Below, one piece after another: positions 8,689-18,212 of a stretch of 64,000 bases of DNA. A program made the position numbers and the translations under genes. The notes under the pieces are model-generated. The model worked only from the letters and a program-made list of their open reading frames with translations, was not told the origin of the DNA and searched no databases. Numbering within the stretch: the stretch's first letter is position 1; each line of letters begins with the position of its first letter. The DNA comes from Polycyclovorans algicola TG408 (GTDB taxonomy: Bacteria; Pseudomonadota; Gammaproteobacteria; Nevskiales; Nevskiaceae), in contig NZ_JOMH01000001.1 of the NCBI RefSeq assembly GCF_000711245.1, forward strand, positions 2,536,830 through 2,600,829, written 5' to 3'.

Positions 8689-9828
8689 ATGAACTCGATT
8701 GCCCTGCGTCCACCTCAGCGTTTTCTGATGGGGCCCGGCCCCGGCCCGGTCGCGCCGAGTGTTCTGGAAGCCCAGGCGGCGCCGACCATCGGTCATCTGG
8801 ACCCTGCGTTCATCGAACTGATGGACACCCTGCAGGGCCAGTTGCGCGACGTGTTTCGCACCCGCAACGCCTTCACCATGGCGTTCTCGTCACCGGCCAC
8901 GGCGGCGATGGAAGCCTGCATCGTCAATGTGCTGGAGCCGGGTGACCGCGCGCTGGTGTGCATCAACGGTGTGTTCGGCATGCGCCTGGCCGAGATGGCG
9001 CGGCGCTGCGGCGCCGAGGTGGACACGCTGAGCTTCGATTGGGGCCGTGCGGTGGATCCGGCCAAGGTCGCCGAGCAACTCCAAAGCCACAAGCCGTACA
9101 AGCTGGTCGCGTGGGTGCAGGCCGAAACCTCCACCGGCGCGCTCAGCGATTCGCAGACGCTGGCCAAGTTGACGCGTGACGCCGGCGCGCTGAGCCTGGT
9201 CGACACCGTGACTGCGCTCGCCGGGGTGCCGCTGGAAGTCGATGCCTGGGGCCTCGACATGGTTTATAGCGGCACGCAGAAATGTCTGAGCGCGCCGCCG
9301 GGGCTGGCACCGCTGACCGTCAGCGACCGCGCGCTGGAGGCCTGCCGCAACCGCAAGACGCCGGTGCAAAGCTGGTTCATGGACTTCTCACTGCTCGGCG
9401 GCTACTGGGGCGGCGAGCAACGCCGTGCCTACCACCACACCGCCCCGGTCAATAATCTTTACGGCCTGCACGAAGCCCTGCGGCTGGTGCAGGACGAGGG
9501 GCTGGAAGCCCGCTGGGCGCGCCACAGCCGCGTCTCGAAACTGCTCGCCGACGGCTTGCAGCGGCTCAACATCGAGATCGTGCCGCCGGTCGCCGAGCGG
9601 CTGCCGCCGCTGACCACGCTGCGCATTCCCGAGGGCGTTGATGACGCCGCCTTCCGCAAGTGGCTGCTCACCACCCACAGCCTCGAAATTGGCGCCGGCC
9701 TGGGGGCGCTGGCCGGCAAGGCGTGGCGCATCGGACTGATGGGCCACGGCTGCACCGAAGAAGCCGTGCAGCGGGTGCTCGGCGCGCTGGAAGAAGGGCT
9801 GAGCGGTTCGGTTGCCGTCGCCGCCTGA
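8689..9828 (+). CDS. Class V aminotransferase, alanine/serine-glyoxylate type
   Basis: 379-residue PLP enzyme of the AGXT/serine-glyoxylate branch of class V aminotransferases. Visible features: the N-terminal substrate loop RFLMGPGPGPVAPSVL, the cofactor-binding aspartate in SLVDTVTALAGVP, and the Schiff-base lysine in SGTQKCLSAPPGLAP (about residue 202). Length and order match the family. It would convert glyoxylate to glycine using alanine or serine as donor. A neighbouring enzyme that would narrow the donor is not present. Confidence 0.85.
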   Translation: MNSIALRPPQRFLMGPGPGPVAPSVLEAQAAPTIGHLDPAFIELMDTLQGQLRDVFRTRNAFTMAFSSPATAAMEACIVNVLEPGDRALVCINGVFGMRLAEMARRCGAEVDTLSFDWGRAVDPAKVAEQLQSHKPYKLVAWVQAETSTGALSDSQTLAKLTRDAGALSLVDTVTALAGVPLEVDAWGLDMVYSGTQKCLSAPPGLAPLTVSDRALEACRNRKTPVQSWFMDFSLLGGYWGGEQRRAYHHTAPVNNLYGLHEALRLVQDEGLEARWARHSRVSKLLADGLQRLNIEIVPPVAERLPPLTTLRIPEGVDDAAFRKWLLTTHSLEIGAGLGALAGKAWRIGLMGHGCTEEAVQRVLGALEEGLSGSVAVAA

Positions 9829-9831
9829 GGC

Positions 9832-10401
9832 TCAGGCCAGCACGAAGTCAAAGCGCGCGTCGGCCTGCTCGTCGGTCGCTTCATACGCCATCAGCAAGGC
9901 CGGATTGAACAGCCCGTCACGCCGGTTGCCACGCTCACCCGGAAAGTAAAGCTGGGTGGTCAGGCGCAGGCGGCCGCTGGCGTCGTGCAGCGCCACGTGC
10001 AGATGCCGCACCCGGCCCGGATAGCGCCCCGGCACGACGGTGTCGAGGTGGTAGCGACCCTCCGCGCTGCGCTGCCGGCCATACAGTTGCCCGCCCTGCA
10101 GGTCGTAATCACCGGCGGCGTTGGCTTGCCAGAAGGTCAGCACAACGTCGCGCAGCGGCTGGCAGTCGGTGTCGCGCACGCTGCCGCTGACGCGCAGCGG
10201 CAGGCCGGGCATGCCGGGTTCGCGCAACTGCTGGCGCTCCGGCACCTCGTTACGGACGAAGGGCCCGGCCATCTGCGCCAGCGTTGGCGCGACGTCATCA
10301 CCGCAGGCCGGTGTGGGTGATGCCGCCCACAGCCGCCCCGGCATCAGGCTGATCAGCGGCAGGCTGGCGGCGGCTTGAATCAAACGGCGGCGGTGTGTCA
10401 T
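9832..10401 (-). CDS. Exported intradiol dioxygenase-like protein
   Basis: 189 residues, start ATG at 10401. An N-terminal export signal with arginines (THRRRLIQAAA) and a hydrophobic core ends near WAAS; it could be Tat-type but lacks a perfect consensus. The rest is the beta-sandwich of protocatechuate 3,4-dioxygenase: the first iron Tyr in FWQANAAGDYD, the second in VPGRYPG and the histidine pair HLH. All four ligands are present, so it is probably an active Fe(III) ring-cleavage enzyme. No aromatic-degradation genes are nearby, so the substrate is unknown. Confidence 0.8.
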   Translation of the reverse strand: MTHRRRLIQAAASLPLISLMPGRLWAASPTPACGDDVAPTLAQMAGPFVRNEVPERQQLREPGMPGLPLRVSGSVRDTDCQPLRDVVLTFWQANAAGDYDLQGGQLYGRQRSAEGRYHLDTVVPGRYPGRVRHLHVALHDASGRLRLTTQLYFPGERGNRRDGLFNPALLMAYEATDEQADARFDFVLA

Positions 10402-10420
10402 GGGTCCGACCTCGCGCGGG

Positions 10421-11296
10421 TTATTCCAACAGCGGCTCGTCCTGGATTCCGTCATCGGGCGGGCGGTTCTGGTAAAGCCGGTAGCTGATGAACACGCCGC
10501 CGGCGACCACCGAGTCGGTTTCCACCAGCGGGCTGTTGCGAAAGCGTGCGCCGTCCAAATTGGTGTAGCGGCCGAAGATGCCCCAGCGCCAGCGTTTGTG
10601 CCCTTCGCTCCAGCTCAGGCCAATCGAGCTGCCGCCGTAACCGCCACTGGCGGCAAAGCCGGGGCGCTCGGCGGTGATGAACGTGTCTTTCACGTCGTAG
10701 TAGTAGGCGTGGTGTCGGCCGTTGGCCCAGCGGCTGCCGATACTGATCGAGATGGTGCGTGCTCGGTCCGGGTCGCCGACGCGAAACCCGGCGCGCAGGG
10801 TGGGGTTGAACACCCAGCCTGCCATTTCGGTGTCGCGCAGGTCGGTGGCGATCACGGCGCGCACCGGAAAGCTGGCGCGGTAGCGCTGTCGGGTGTCGTC
10901 CAACGGCCCCAGTTCCAGATCCAGCGTCGGGCCCAGCTCAATCGTCGGCAGCAGGCGCGGCATGCCCTGACGCGGCGGCTCATCGCGCCCGCCCGGCAAG
11001 CTGCCCGAGCCGCTGAGGCTGAAGCTGGCGCGCGGGTTCAGCGGCACGCGGGCGCGGGCGCCATCGCCGCCGAGGCGCAGCCGCTCACTGGTGTAACGAA
11101 TGGAGGGAAACGGCAGCACGCCGACCTGACCGCGATCCGAGCCGGGGTAGTTGGGGTAGGCAAAGGCGCTGAGGCCAATGCCCGCTTCGAAGCGGCCGTC
11201 GAACAGGCTGGCTTCGTCATCGGGAGCATTCTGAGATTCGTCTGCAGCCAACGTCGGGCCGGCGATCAAGGCCAGCAGCAAAAGCAAGGCCTTCAT
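10421..11296 (-). CDS. MipA/OmpV-family outer-membrane protein
   Basis: About 291 residues. The start at 11296 gives a clear signal peptide ([20 protein letters not shown]). The mature chain alternates short beta strands and ends in an aromatic-containing strand, as expected of an outer-membrane barrel. Typical MipA/OmpV parts are FEAGIGLSAFAYPNYPGSD near the mature N-terminus and SIGLSWSEGHKRW late in the chain. The ATG overlaps the stop of mtaD (TGA at 11295-11293), so it is likely co-transcribed with it. Function in this family is poorly defined (MltA interaction or stress porin). Confidence 0.8.
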   Translation of the reverse strand: MKALLLLLALIAGPTLAADESQNAPDDEASLFDGRFEAGIGLSAFAYPNYPGSDRGQVGVLPFPSIRYTSERLRLGGDGARARVPLNPRASFSLSGSGSLPGGRDEPPRQGMPRLLPTIELGPTLDLELGPLDDTRQRYRASFPVRAVIATDLRDTEMAGWVFNPTLRAGFRVGDPDRARTISISIGSRWANGRHHAYYYDVKDTFITAERPGFAASGGYGGSSIGLSWSEGHKRWRWGIFGRYTNLDGARFRNSPLVETDSVVAGGVFISYRLYQNRPPDDGIQDEPLLE

Positions 11297-12609
11297 ACGG
11301 GTCGAATTCGCTGCCGCCACTCGGCCGCGCGGGCGAGGATGGCGGGCTCATCCAGGGTGGTCAGCACGCGGTTGCGCATCAGCGCCTGACCGGCGACATA
11401 GCTGTGCGTCACTTGCTCGCGCGAAGCGGCGTAGACCACCTGCGAGATGACGTTGTAAAGCGGCTGGGTGCTGACATCATTCAAGTTGATGGCGATGAAG
11501 TCGGCGCGCTTACCGGGCACCAGTGAGCCGATGTCCCGCTGCAAACCCAGGGCGGTTGCGCCGCCCAGTGTTGCCGCATGCAGCGCTTCGGTGGCCGACA
11601 GGGCCATGGCGTCGTGGGCGACGGCCTTGGCCAGCAGCGCTGCAGTGCGCATTTCGCCGAGCATGTCGAGGTCATTGTTGGAGGCTGCGCCGTCGGTGCC
11701 GATGGCCACGTTCACCCCGGCCGCCTTGAGTTTGGCGACCGGGCAAAAGCCCGAAGCCAGCTTGAGGTTGGACTCCGGGCAATGCGCGACACTGATTTTA
11801 TGTTCAGCCGCCTGGGTGATTTCCTCGTCGGTGAGCTGGGTCATGTGCACGGCGATGAAGTCCGGCCCCAGCATGTCGAGATCGCGCAGCCGCGCCCACG
11901 GCCGCTGGCCGCTGGCATCGACCGCCATGGTCACTTCGGCAGCGGTTTCGTGGACGTGCATGTGCACGCCGATGCCCAGCTCATTGGCAAAGATGCGCAG
12001 CTTGCGCAGCGGCGCATCCGACACGGTGTAGGGCGCGTGCGGCGCGAAGATGGTGCTGATGCGCGGATGGCCATGCAGGCTGTCGTGCACCTCGCGACCC
12101 TTGTGGATGTAGTCGTCGGCATCCTTGGCCCAACTGGTGGGGAAGTCGAGCACGATCAGCCCCACCACCGCCGCCATGCCCGCCGCGTCGACCCGCTGCG
12201 CGGTGATGTCAGGGTGAAAGTACATGTCGTTGAAGCAGGTGGTGCCGCTCTTGATCATCTCGGCCATGGCCAGATCAACTCCGTCGGCGCAGAACGCGGG
12301 CGACACGTGCGCCGCTTCGGCGGGCCAGATGTGGTGATTGAGCCAGTCCATCAGCGGCAGGTCGTCGGCCAGGCCGCGCAGCAGGCTCATCGCCGCGTGG
12401 GTGTGGGCGTTGACCAGGCCGGGTAGCACGACATGGTCGGGTAGCTCCAGCGTTTCGCGCGGCTGGTAGGCGGCCATGGCCTCGGAGCGCGGCAGGATGG
12501 CCAGAATGCGGCCGCCGTCGATGGCCATCGAGGCTTGTTCCAGCACCACATGGCCGGGTTCCACCGGCAGCAGATGGCGCGGGTGCACCAATAGATCAAT
12601 GCTCTGCAA
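11293..12609 (-). CDS. mtaD: 5-methylthioadenosine/S-adenosylhomocysteine deaminase
   Basis: 438 residues of the TRZ/ATZ amidohydrolase family. The TTG at 12609 (read as [10 protein letters not shown]) has AAGGGG upstream and matches the usual N-terminus of this family; the longer open frame runs into mtnA's control region. Metal and substrate motifs in order: [38 protein letters not shown] and [13 protein letters not shown]. It deaminates MTA or SAH to the inosyl forms. mtnA, another MTA-salvage gene, is divergent and only about 55 bp away. Confidence 0.87.
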   Translation of the reverse strand: MQSIDLLVHPRHLLPVEPGHVVLEQASMAIDGGRILAILPRSEAMAAYQPRETLELPDHVVLPGLVNAHTHAAMSLLRGLADDLPLMDWLNHHIWPAEAAHVSPAFCADGVDLAMAEMIKSGTTCFNDMYFHPDITAQRVDAAGMAAVVGLIVLDFPTSWAKDADDYIHKGREVHDSLHGHPRISTIFAPHAPYTVSDAPLRKLRIFANELGIGVHMHVHETAAEVTMAVDASGQRPWARLRDLDMLGPDFIAVHMTQLTDEEITQAAEHKISVAHCPESNLKLASGFCPVAKLKAAGVNVAIGTDGAASNNDLDMLGEMRTAALLAKAVAHDAMALSATEALHAATLGGATALGLQRDIGSLVPGKRADFIAINLNDVSTQPLYNVISQVVYAASREQVTHSYVAGQALMRNRVLTTLDEPAILARAAEWRQRIRPV

Positions 12610-12664
12610 CAGCAGCCCCTTACACTTGGTGGTTCGAAGAATGAGTGTATCGGAGCCCCGTGAA

Positions 12665-13666
<1,002 letters not shown>

Positions 13667-13767
13667 TGTTGGTGGGCGCAGATTTTGCCAGCGCCCGGCT
13701 GGTTTCAAGACCTTTATCAGTCGTTTTGACGGGCCTGCTGGCCGGGATTGCCCCCGGCGGTGCAGTT

Positions 13768-14190
13768 CCTTTTCTTGAAGCACCAAGAAAAGGGAACCAA
13801 AAGAAGGTGCCCCACTGCCGGGCCCCGCTAACGCGGGGTGCCCTGTGCTTCTCGCAGGTGCGGGGCCTCGCGGAACTCGCTTCGCTCAAACAACCGCGAG
13901 TCTGATCCCGCCCCTGCTGCGATGCTCGGCCCGGTCAGACGGGGGTTGAAAAGCAAAAGCCGTCGCCGGCTTTTCGCTTTTGACGTTCTCCCCCCTTTGT
14001 TTCGGCCGAGCATCGGAGTGGCAGGCGATCAAGGCTTGCGCTTGTCTGAGCGATAGCGAGTTGCGCAAGCCCGCCTGGCGCGAGAAGCGCAGGAGCCTTT
14101 GGGCTGTAAGCCCAAAGCCGAAACATGGGGTGGCTCTTTTGCTTACTTTTCTAGCAGTAGAAAAGTGGGTGCCCCGCCGGGGGCAGTCCC
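13768..14190. repeat. Non-coding element packed with perfect inverted repeats
   Basis: The 704 bp between mtnA and the next gene contain no credible gene. Most of it is a structured block. Perfect inverted repeats: CCTTTTCTTG/CAAGAAAAGG (13768-13793), CCCCGC/GCGGGG (about 13826-13841), GATGCTCGGCC/GGCCGAGCATC (13921-13931 with 14004-14014) enclosing an AAAAGC..AAGCCG hairpin, CTTTGGGCT/AGCCCAAAG (14097-14117) and ACTTTTCTA/TAGAAAAGT (14145-14166). The ends resemble each other in inverse orientation. I believe similar AACCAAAAG-bounded blocks recur in related genomes, but only one copy lies in this window. The remaining 14191-14370 shows nothing beyond probable promoter sequence. Confidence 0.6.
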
Positions 14191-14370
14191 GGCCACTGAG
14201 CGATCAAATCAAGCACTGAAACCTCTGAAACCCAAACGGCACGCTCACCAGATCGGGCGCTAAGTCTGAATCCGAGACGGGCGTCTTCGACCTCCCCATG
14301 ACGCGTCAACACACAACGCTCAAGATGCCATCGCGGCTTCCCAGGCCACCGTGATTTATCATCGCGCATC

Positions 14371-14736
14371 GTGAACCGACCCCTCGTCCATCTGCTGATT
14401 GCCCTTGCGCTGCTATGGCGCGGACTGATGCCGGCAGGGGTGATGGCGATGCCCGGCGAATCGGGCTTCGAGGTCCGACTGTGCGGCCTCAACGGCGGCA
14501 CAGTTGTGCTCGACCTGGGGCAGGGCGACGGCAGCCCACCATTGGCGATGATGGATCACGGCGACGAGCACTGTCCGCTGTGTGCCAGCTTGGCGGGTTC
14601 CGCGCTGCCCAGCACCGTTACGACCGCCCTCCCGATCTTCGTGGCGGGCGCTATCCCCGCGCATGACCCCGTGAATGCGATCCCGCGCGGTCCACCGCTG
14701 CAACCCGTTGCCCGAGGTCCGCCGCCACTCATCTGA
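14371..14736 (+). CDS. Small secreted DUF2946-like protein with HCPLC motif
   Basis: 121 residues, GTG start at 14371. Signal peptide (about residues 1-26, LLIALALLWRGLMPAGVMA) followed by a short mature chain with the motif DEHCPLCASL and a proline-rich tail. Histidine plus a CxxC pair suggests metal binding. DUF2946-type proteins are often encoded beside TonB-dependent receptors, as here (next gene 59 bp away). It probably acts in the periplasm in metal uptake; the metal is not determined. Confidence 0.65.
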   Translation: MNRPLVHLLIALALLWRGLMPAGVMAMPGESGFEVRLCGLNGGTVVLDLGQGDGSPPLAMMDHGDEHCPLCASLAGSALPSTVTTALPIFVAGAIPAHDPVNAIPRGPPLQPVARGPPPLI

Positions 14737-14794
14737 CGTCAGTGCTGTCGCCGCCCATGCGCGGTGATGAATCGTCAATTCGGTGAGTGAATCC

Positions 14795-16846
14795 GTGAAA
14801 TCAATCTATGTTGTGTGCGCCTGCGCGCTGGCGCTTTCGGGCTTGCGTGCCGAGGCGGCGGCGCCCACGGTGATGGACCAGATCACCGTGACCGGCAAGG
14901 CCATCGAAGGCGCTTCGGTGACCGCGGCGCGGGAGGAGATTCAGCGTGCCCCCGGCGGCGTTGCCGTGGTCGGGCGCGAGGCCTTCGAGGACCGCTACGC
15001 GTTGACTCTCAGGGACACTTTGGGCCGGGTGCCGGGCGTGTTCGCCCAACCGCGTTTTGCCGAAGAGGTCCGACTGGTGATTCGCGGCTCCGGCCTCGGT
15101 CGTAATGTTCATCTCGGCGGCGTGACCTTGCTGCAGGACGGCGTGCCGATCAATCTGGCCGATGGCAGCGGCGACTTTCAGGAGATCGACCCGGCGGTGA
15201 TTCGCCACCTTGAGGTCTACAAAGGGGCCAATGGCCTGGTACACGGCGCCAGCAGCCTTGGCGGTGCGATTGTCATCGAGACACCGACGGCGTTGACCAC
15301 CGAGCCCTATCGCTTCAGCGTCGATGGTGGCAGTTTCGAAACCCGGCGTGGCAACGCGCAGATTGCCCGCAAGGGGCGGGGCTATGACGCATTCGCCAGC
15401 GTCACCCTCGCCAGCGCCGAAGGCTGGCGCGACAACGCCTTTGGGCGCAGTGTCCGAGGGTCGGGCAACCTCGGCATCCCGCTGGGTCAGCGCGGCGAGA
15501 CACGCTTCTATCTGGCGCACAACACGATTCGTCAGCGGCTGCCGGGCACCCGAACCCGCGCGGACGCACTGAACGATCCGCGCGGCACGTCGGACACCAA
15601 CGTTGCCAATCGGGCGGCACGCGACATCGAGTCCACCCGGGTCTCGAACCGCACCACGCTGGCCATCGGGCCCGGAGAGCTGGCGCTCACCGGCTACATC
15701 TTCGACAAGGCCCTGTTCCATCCGCTGGGCTTCGGCATCATCGATCAGACGGGTCAGTTTTTTGGCGGTGGCGTGCAGTACGGGGTTGCCTCCGGCGCGC
15801 ACCGGACCACGGTCGGCGTCAACCTGCGCGACGGCGACAACGATGCGCGTCTCTTCGCGCCGCTGTCGGGCGCCGGCTTCGCCGAGCAGCGCAGCGACAA
15901 CCGCGAGCGGGCCCGTCATCTGAGTCTTTACGGGCAGTATGAATGGGCCTTCGTACCGGACTGGACGCTGATCAGCGGCGTGCAGGTGATTCGCGACACA
16001 CGCGATTTCACCAATCGCCTCAATGTGGGACAGAGCGCCGCCAAGACCTTCGACGGCGTGTCGCCAAAACTGGGGGTGATTTTCCGACCGGATGAGGCGC
16101 ACCAACTGTTCGCCAATGTCAGCCGGAGCTTCGAGCCACCGACATTTTCAGAGCTCAACCAGACCAACCAGCCGGGCAACCCCGGCTTTGTGCCGCTGCG
16201 GGCGCAGAAAGCCTGGACGACGGAGGTCGGTGCCCGGGGTGACCTGGGTGTGCTTCGCTACGAGATCAGCGCTTATCGCGCAGCCGTGGACGACCAGTTG
16301 CTGGGTTTCAGCGTCGATCCGGCAGCCGGTATTCCGGCCGCCACCTTCAACAGCGACGCGACCGTGCTGCAGGGCGTCGAGGCCGGCGCCAGCGCGCCGT
16401 TGTGGGCGCACGATGCGGGCTACGCGTTGGCGCATCAGCTGGCCTGGACCCACAACGACTTCCGCTTCGACGACGATCGTAGCTACCGCAAGAACCGCCT
16501 GGCCGGGGTGCCCAGGCACCTGCTGGTCAGCGAGTTGAGCTTGCACACGCCCATCGGCATCACCGTGCGCCCGCAGGTGGAATGGAGCCCGTCCGGCATG
16601 TGGGTGGACTTTGCCAATACCGAAAAAACGCCTGGCTATGCGGTGCTCAACCTGAGCTTGAGCACCGAGCTGGGTCAGGGTCTCAGTGCGTATATCGACG
16701 GCAGAAACCTGCTGGACCGTCGTTACATCAACAGCGTCTCGACCTCGGCAGACTTCACCGCGTTGGCACCGGCGCAACAGGCGGCGTTCTGGCCCGGCGA
16801 AGGGCGCGGCATTTTCGTGGGTCTGCGCTGGGTGCCGCGCACATGA
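14795..16846 (+). CDS. TonB-dependent outer-membrane receptor
   Basis: 683 residues from the GTG at 14795, which starts a clean signal peptide (KSIYVVCACALALSGLRAEA); the GTG at 14783 is the alternative. A TonB-box-like DQITVTGK is followed by the plug domain (about 45-160, TLRDTLGRVPGVFAQ, GGVTLLQDGVPINLADG, VYKGANGLVHGASSLGGAI) and a 22-strand type barrel ending in FVGLRWVPRT. The plug resembles the FecA/iron-complex receptor group. It is flanked by a DUF2946 protein and a PepSY protein, which fits metal or siderophore uptake. Confidence 0.88.
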   Translation: MKSIYVVCACALALSGLRAEAAAPTVMDQITVTGKAIEGASVTAAREEIQRAPGGVAVVGREAFEDRYALTLRDTLGRVPGVFAQPRFAEEVRLVIRGSGLGRNVHLGGVTLLQDGVPINLADGSGDFQEIDPAVIRHLEVYKGANGLVHGASSLGGAIVIETPTALTTEPYRFSVDGGSFETRRGNAQIARKGRGYDAFASVTLASAEGWRDNAFGRSVRGSGNLGIPLGQRGETRFYLAHNTIRQRLPGTRTRADALNDPRGTSDTNVANRAARDIESTRVSNRTTLAIGPGELALTGYIFDKALFHPLGFGIIDQTGQFFGGGVQYGVASGAHRTTVGVNLRDGDNDARLFAPLSGAGFAEQRSDNRERARHLSLYGQYEWAFVPDWTLISGVQVIRDTRDFTNRLNVGQSAAKTFDGVSPKLGVIFRPDEAHQLFANVSRSFEPPTFSELNQTNQPGNPGFVPLRAQKAWTTEVGARGDLGVLRYEISAYRAAVDDQLLGFSVDPAAGIPAATFNSDATVLQGVEAGASAPLWAHDAGYALAHQLAWTHNDFRFDDDRSYRKNRLAGVPRHLLVSELSLHTPIGITVRPQVEWSPSGMWVDFANTEKTPGYAVLNLSLSTELGQGLSAYIDGRNLLDRRYINSVSTSADFTALAPAQQAAFWPGEGRGIFVGLRWVPRT

Positions 16847-18129
16847 TGGCCCGCCACCGGCATCGCCGATGCTCGGTGTGGGCGGCCATCGCCGTCATCG
16901 GCTGGGCGCTGTCGGGACTGAGCCATCCATTGATGACCCTGCTGGGGCCGCGCGCGGTGACTTTTCAGCCGCCATCCCCGGTGCTCAGTCTGTTGGCCGA
17001 CGGCTGGATTGACGGGCTGCAACACGCTGGCGTCGACGGTGTGGCTGGTCTGCGGCAGGTCATGCTGGGTCACGAGGTGGCGGTGCAGCTTTGGGTGGCG
17101 TCCGATGCGCCCCTGCTTTACGCGGCGACGCCCGAAGGCCCATTCACCGACCGCGATGCCGACTACGCCATCGAGCTTGCACGCCATTACAGCGGTCAGA
17201 CGGGGGCGGTGACGGGCACTGAACATTTCACCGCCCATTCGACCGACTACCCCGAGATCAACCGCATCCTGCCGGCATGGCGGGTGCGTTTCGCCGACGG
17301 AATGGAGGTTGAGGTCAGCACGGCCGAGGATCGCTTGGTGGGCGTTACGGATGTCCGCAGGCGACTGTTAGGCGCCGTATTTCGCAACGTGCATACCCTG
17401 GCCCCGCTGGACGGATTGCCGTGGCTGCGCGTGCCGCTGATGGGCGGTTTGTTGTTTGCGGTATGGGTCGTGGCCTTTGCAGGGCTGCGAATGTTGTGGC
17501 GACGCCCTGCCGGTCGAGGCCTGCGACGCCTGCATCGCTGGGCCGGGGCGGCGCTGCTGTTGCCGTTGTTGGCGTGGACCGGAACCGGCGCCCTGCACTT
17601 GGCACACAGCGCTTTGGCGCCGGTCGCCGCGCCGCCGATTTGGGGCTCGATCCATCCAGCGGCCCTGTCGTCATTCAGGGGCGTGCCCACACGGCGGCTC
17701 TGGCTACACGAGGGCAACCCGTGGGTGCTGAACGGCGATGGTCACTACCAAGACGGCGCCGTAACGCTGAGCCCCAGTGCGCTGACCCAGCAAGTCGCGG
17801 GCGTCAAGGGTGAGGTCAGTCTGGTGACCGCATTTGCGCCGGACTACGGTTTCGTCAATCGCCGCTTGCCGGTGTGGCGGGTGACGGGTGCTGACGGCCA
17901 GCGGCAGTTTGTTGACTTGGGCCAGGGGCGGGTCGTAGCGCAGGTTTCAATGCTGGACCGTGCCGAGTTGTGGACCTTCAATCAGATTCACAAATGGCAG
18001 TTGTTCGACGGCCTGGAGCGCCTTGGGCGGGATGCCCTGATGAGCGCTTTCGCTACCGGCCTACTGGTCTTGGCGGCAGTGGGGCTGAGCCTCTGGGCAC
18101 GCACCAGAAAAAGGGGCGCAAAGGCCTGA
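16843..18129 (+). CDS. PepSY-domain membrane protein (reductase-like)
   Basis: 428 residues. The ATG at 16843 overlaps the receptor stop (ATGA), so the pair is coupled. It has an N-terminal membrane segment, a periplasmic PepSY-like part (about 60-185), two central membrane segments (about 200-255, LMGGLLFAVWVVAFAG and WAGAALLLPLLAWTGTGAL), another PepSY-like part and a final segment (LLVLAAVGLSLWA). Such proteins accompany TonB receptors and are proposed to reduce or handle imported iron complexes. Family level only. Confidence 0.75.
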   Translation: MMARHRHRRCSVWAAIAVIGWALSGLSHPLMTLLGPRAVTFQPPSPVLSLLADGWIDGLQHAGVDGVAGLRQVMLGHEVAVQLWVASDAPLLYAATPEGPFTDRDADYAIELARHYSGQTGAVTGTEHFTAHSTDYPEINRILPAWRVRFADGMEVEVSTAEDRLVGVTDVRRRLLGAVFRNVHTLAPLDGLPWLRVPLMGGLLFAVWVVAFAGLRMLWRRPAGRGLRRLHRWAGAALLLPLLAWTGTGALHLAHSALAPVAAPPIWGSIHPAALSSFRGVPTRRLWLHEGNPWVLNGDGHYQDGAVTLSPSALTQQVAGVKGEVSLVTAFAPDYGFVNRRLPVWRVTGADGQRQFVDLGQGRVVAQVSMLDRAELWTFNQIHKWQLFDGLERLGRDALMSAFATGLLVLAAVGLSLWARTRKRGAKA

Positions 18130-18137
18130 GCGTGTTA

Positions 18138-18188
18138 AACTTTTGGGTCTAAAAATCCAATCAAATCGGCGCCACAACCCAGAAAGTT
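18138..18188 (+). promoter_or_regulatory. Imperfect inverted repeat in the gyrA leader
   Basis: AACTTTTGGGT (18138-18148) can pair with ACCCAGAAAGTT (18177-18188), 25 bp before the gyrA start. gyrA leaders often carry supercoiling-responsive elements, but whether this hairpin has a role is inference. Confidence 0.3.
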
Positions 18189-18212
18189 GAAAGGCGCCGC
18201 GGGGCACGCCAG

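Noticed and set aside
10400..11389. 329-codon open frame on the plus strand
   Set aside because: Antisense to the MipA-like gene; Ala/Gly/Arg/His-rich shadow typical of high-GC DNA.
12476..12664. Upstream extension of mtnA
   Set aside because: It would overlap mtaD's start on the other strand, and MtnA proteins begin near the chosen ATG.
14801..16105. 434-codon open frame on the minus strand
   Set aside because: Shadow of the TonB receptor gene: no ribosome-binding site, no fold-like composition, while the plus-strand frame has clear receptor motifs.
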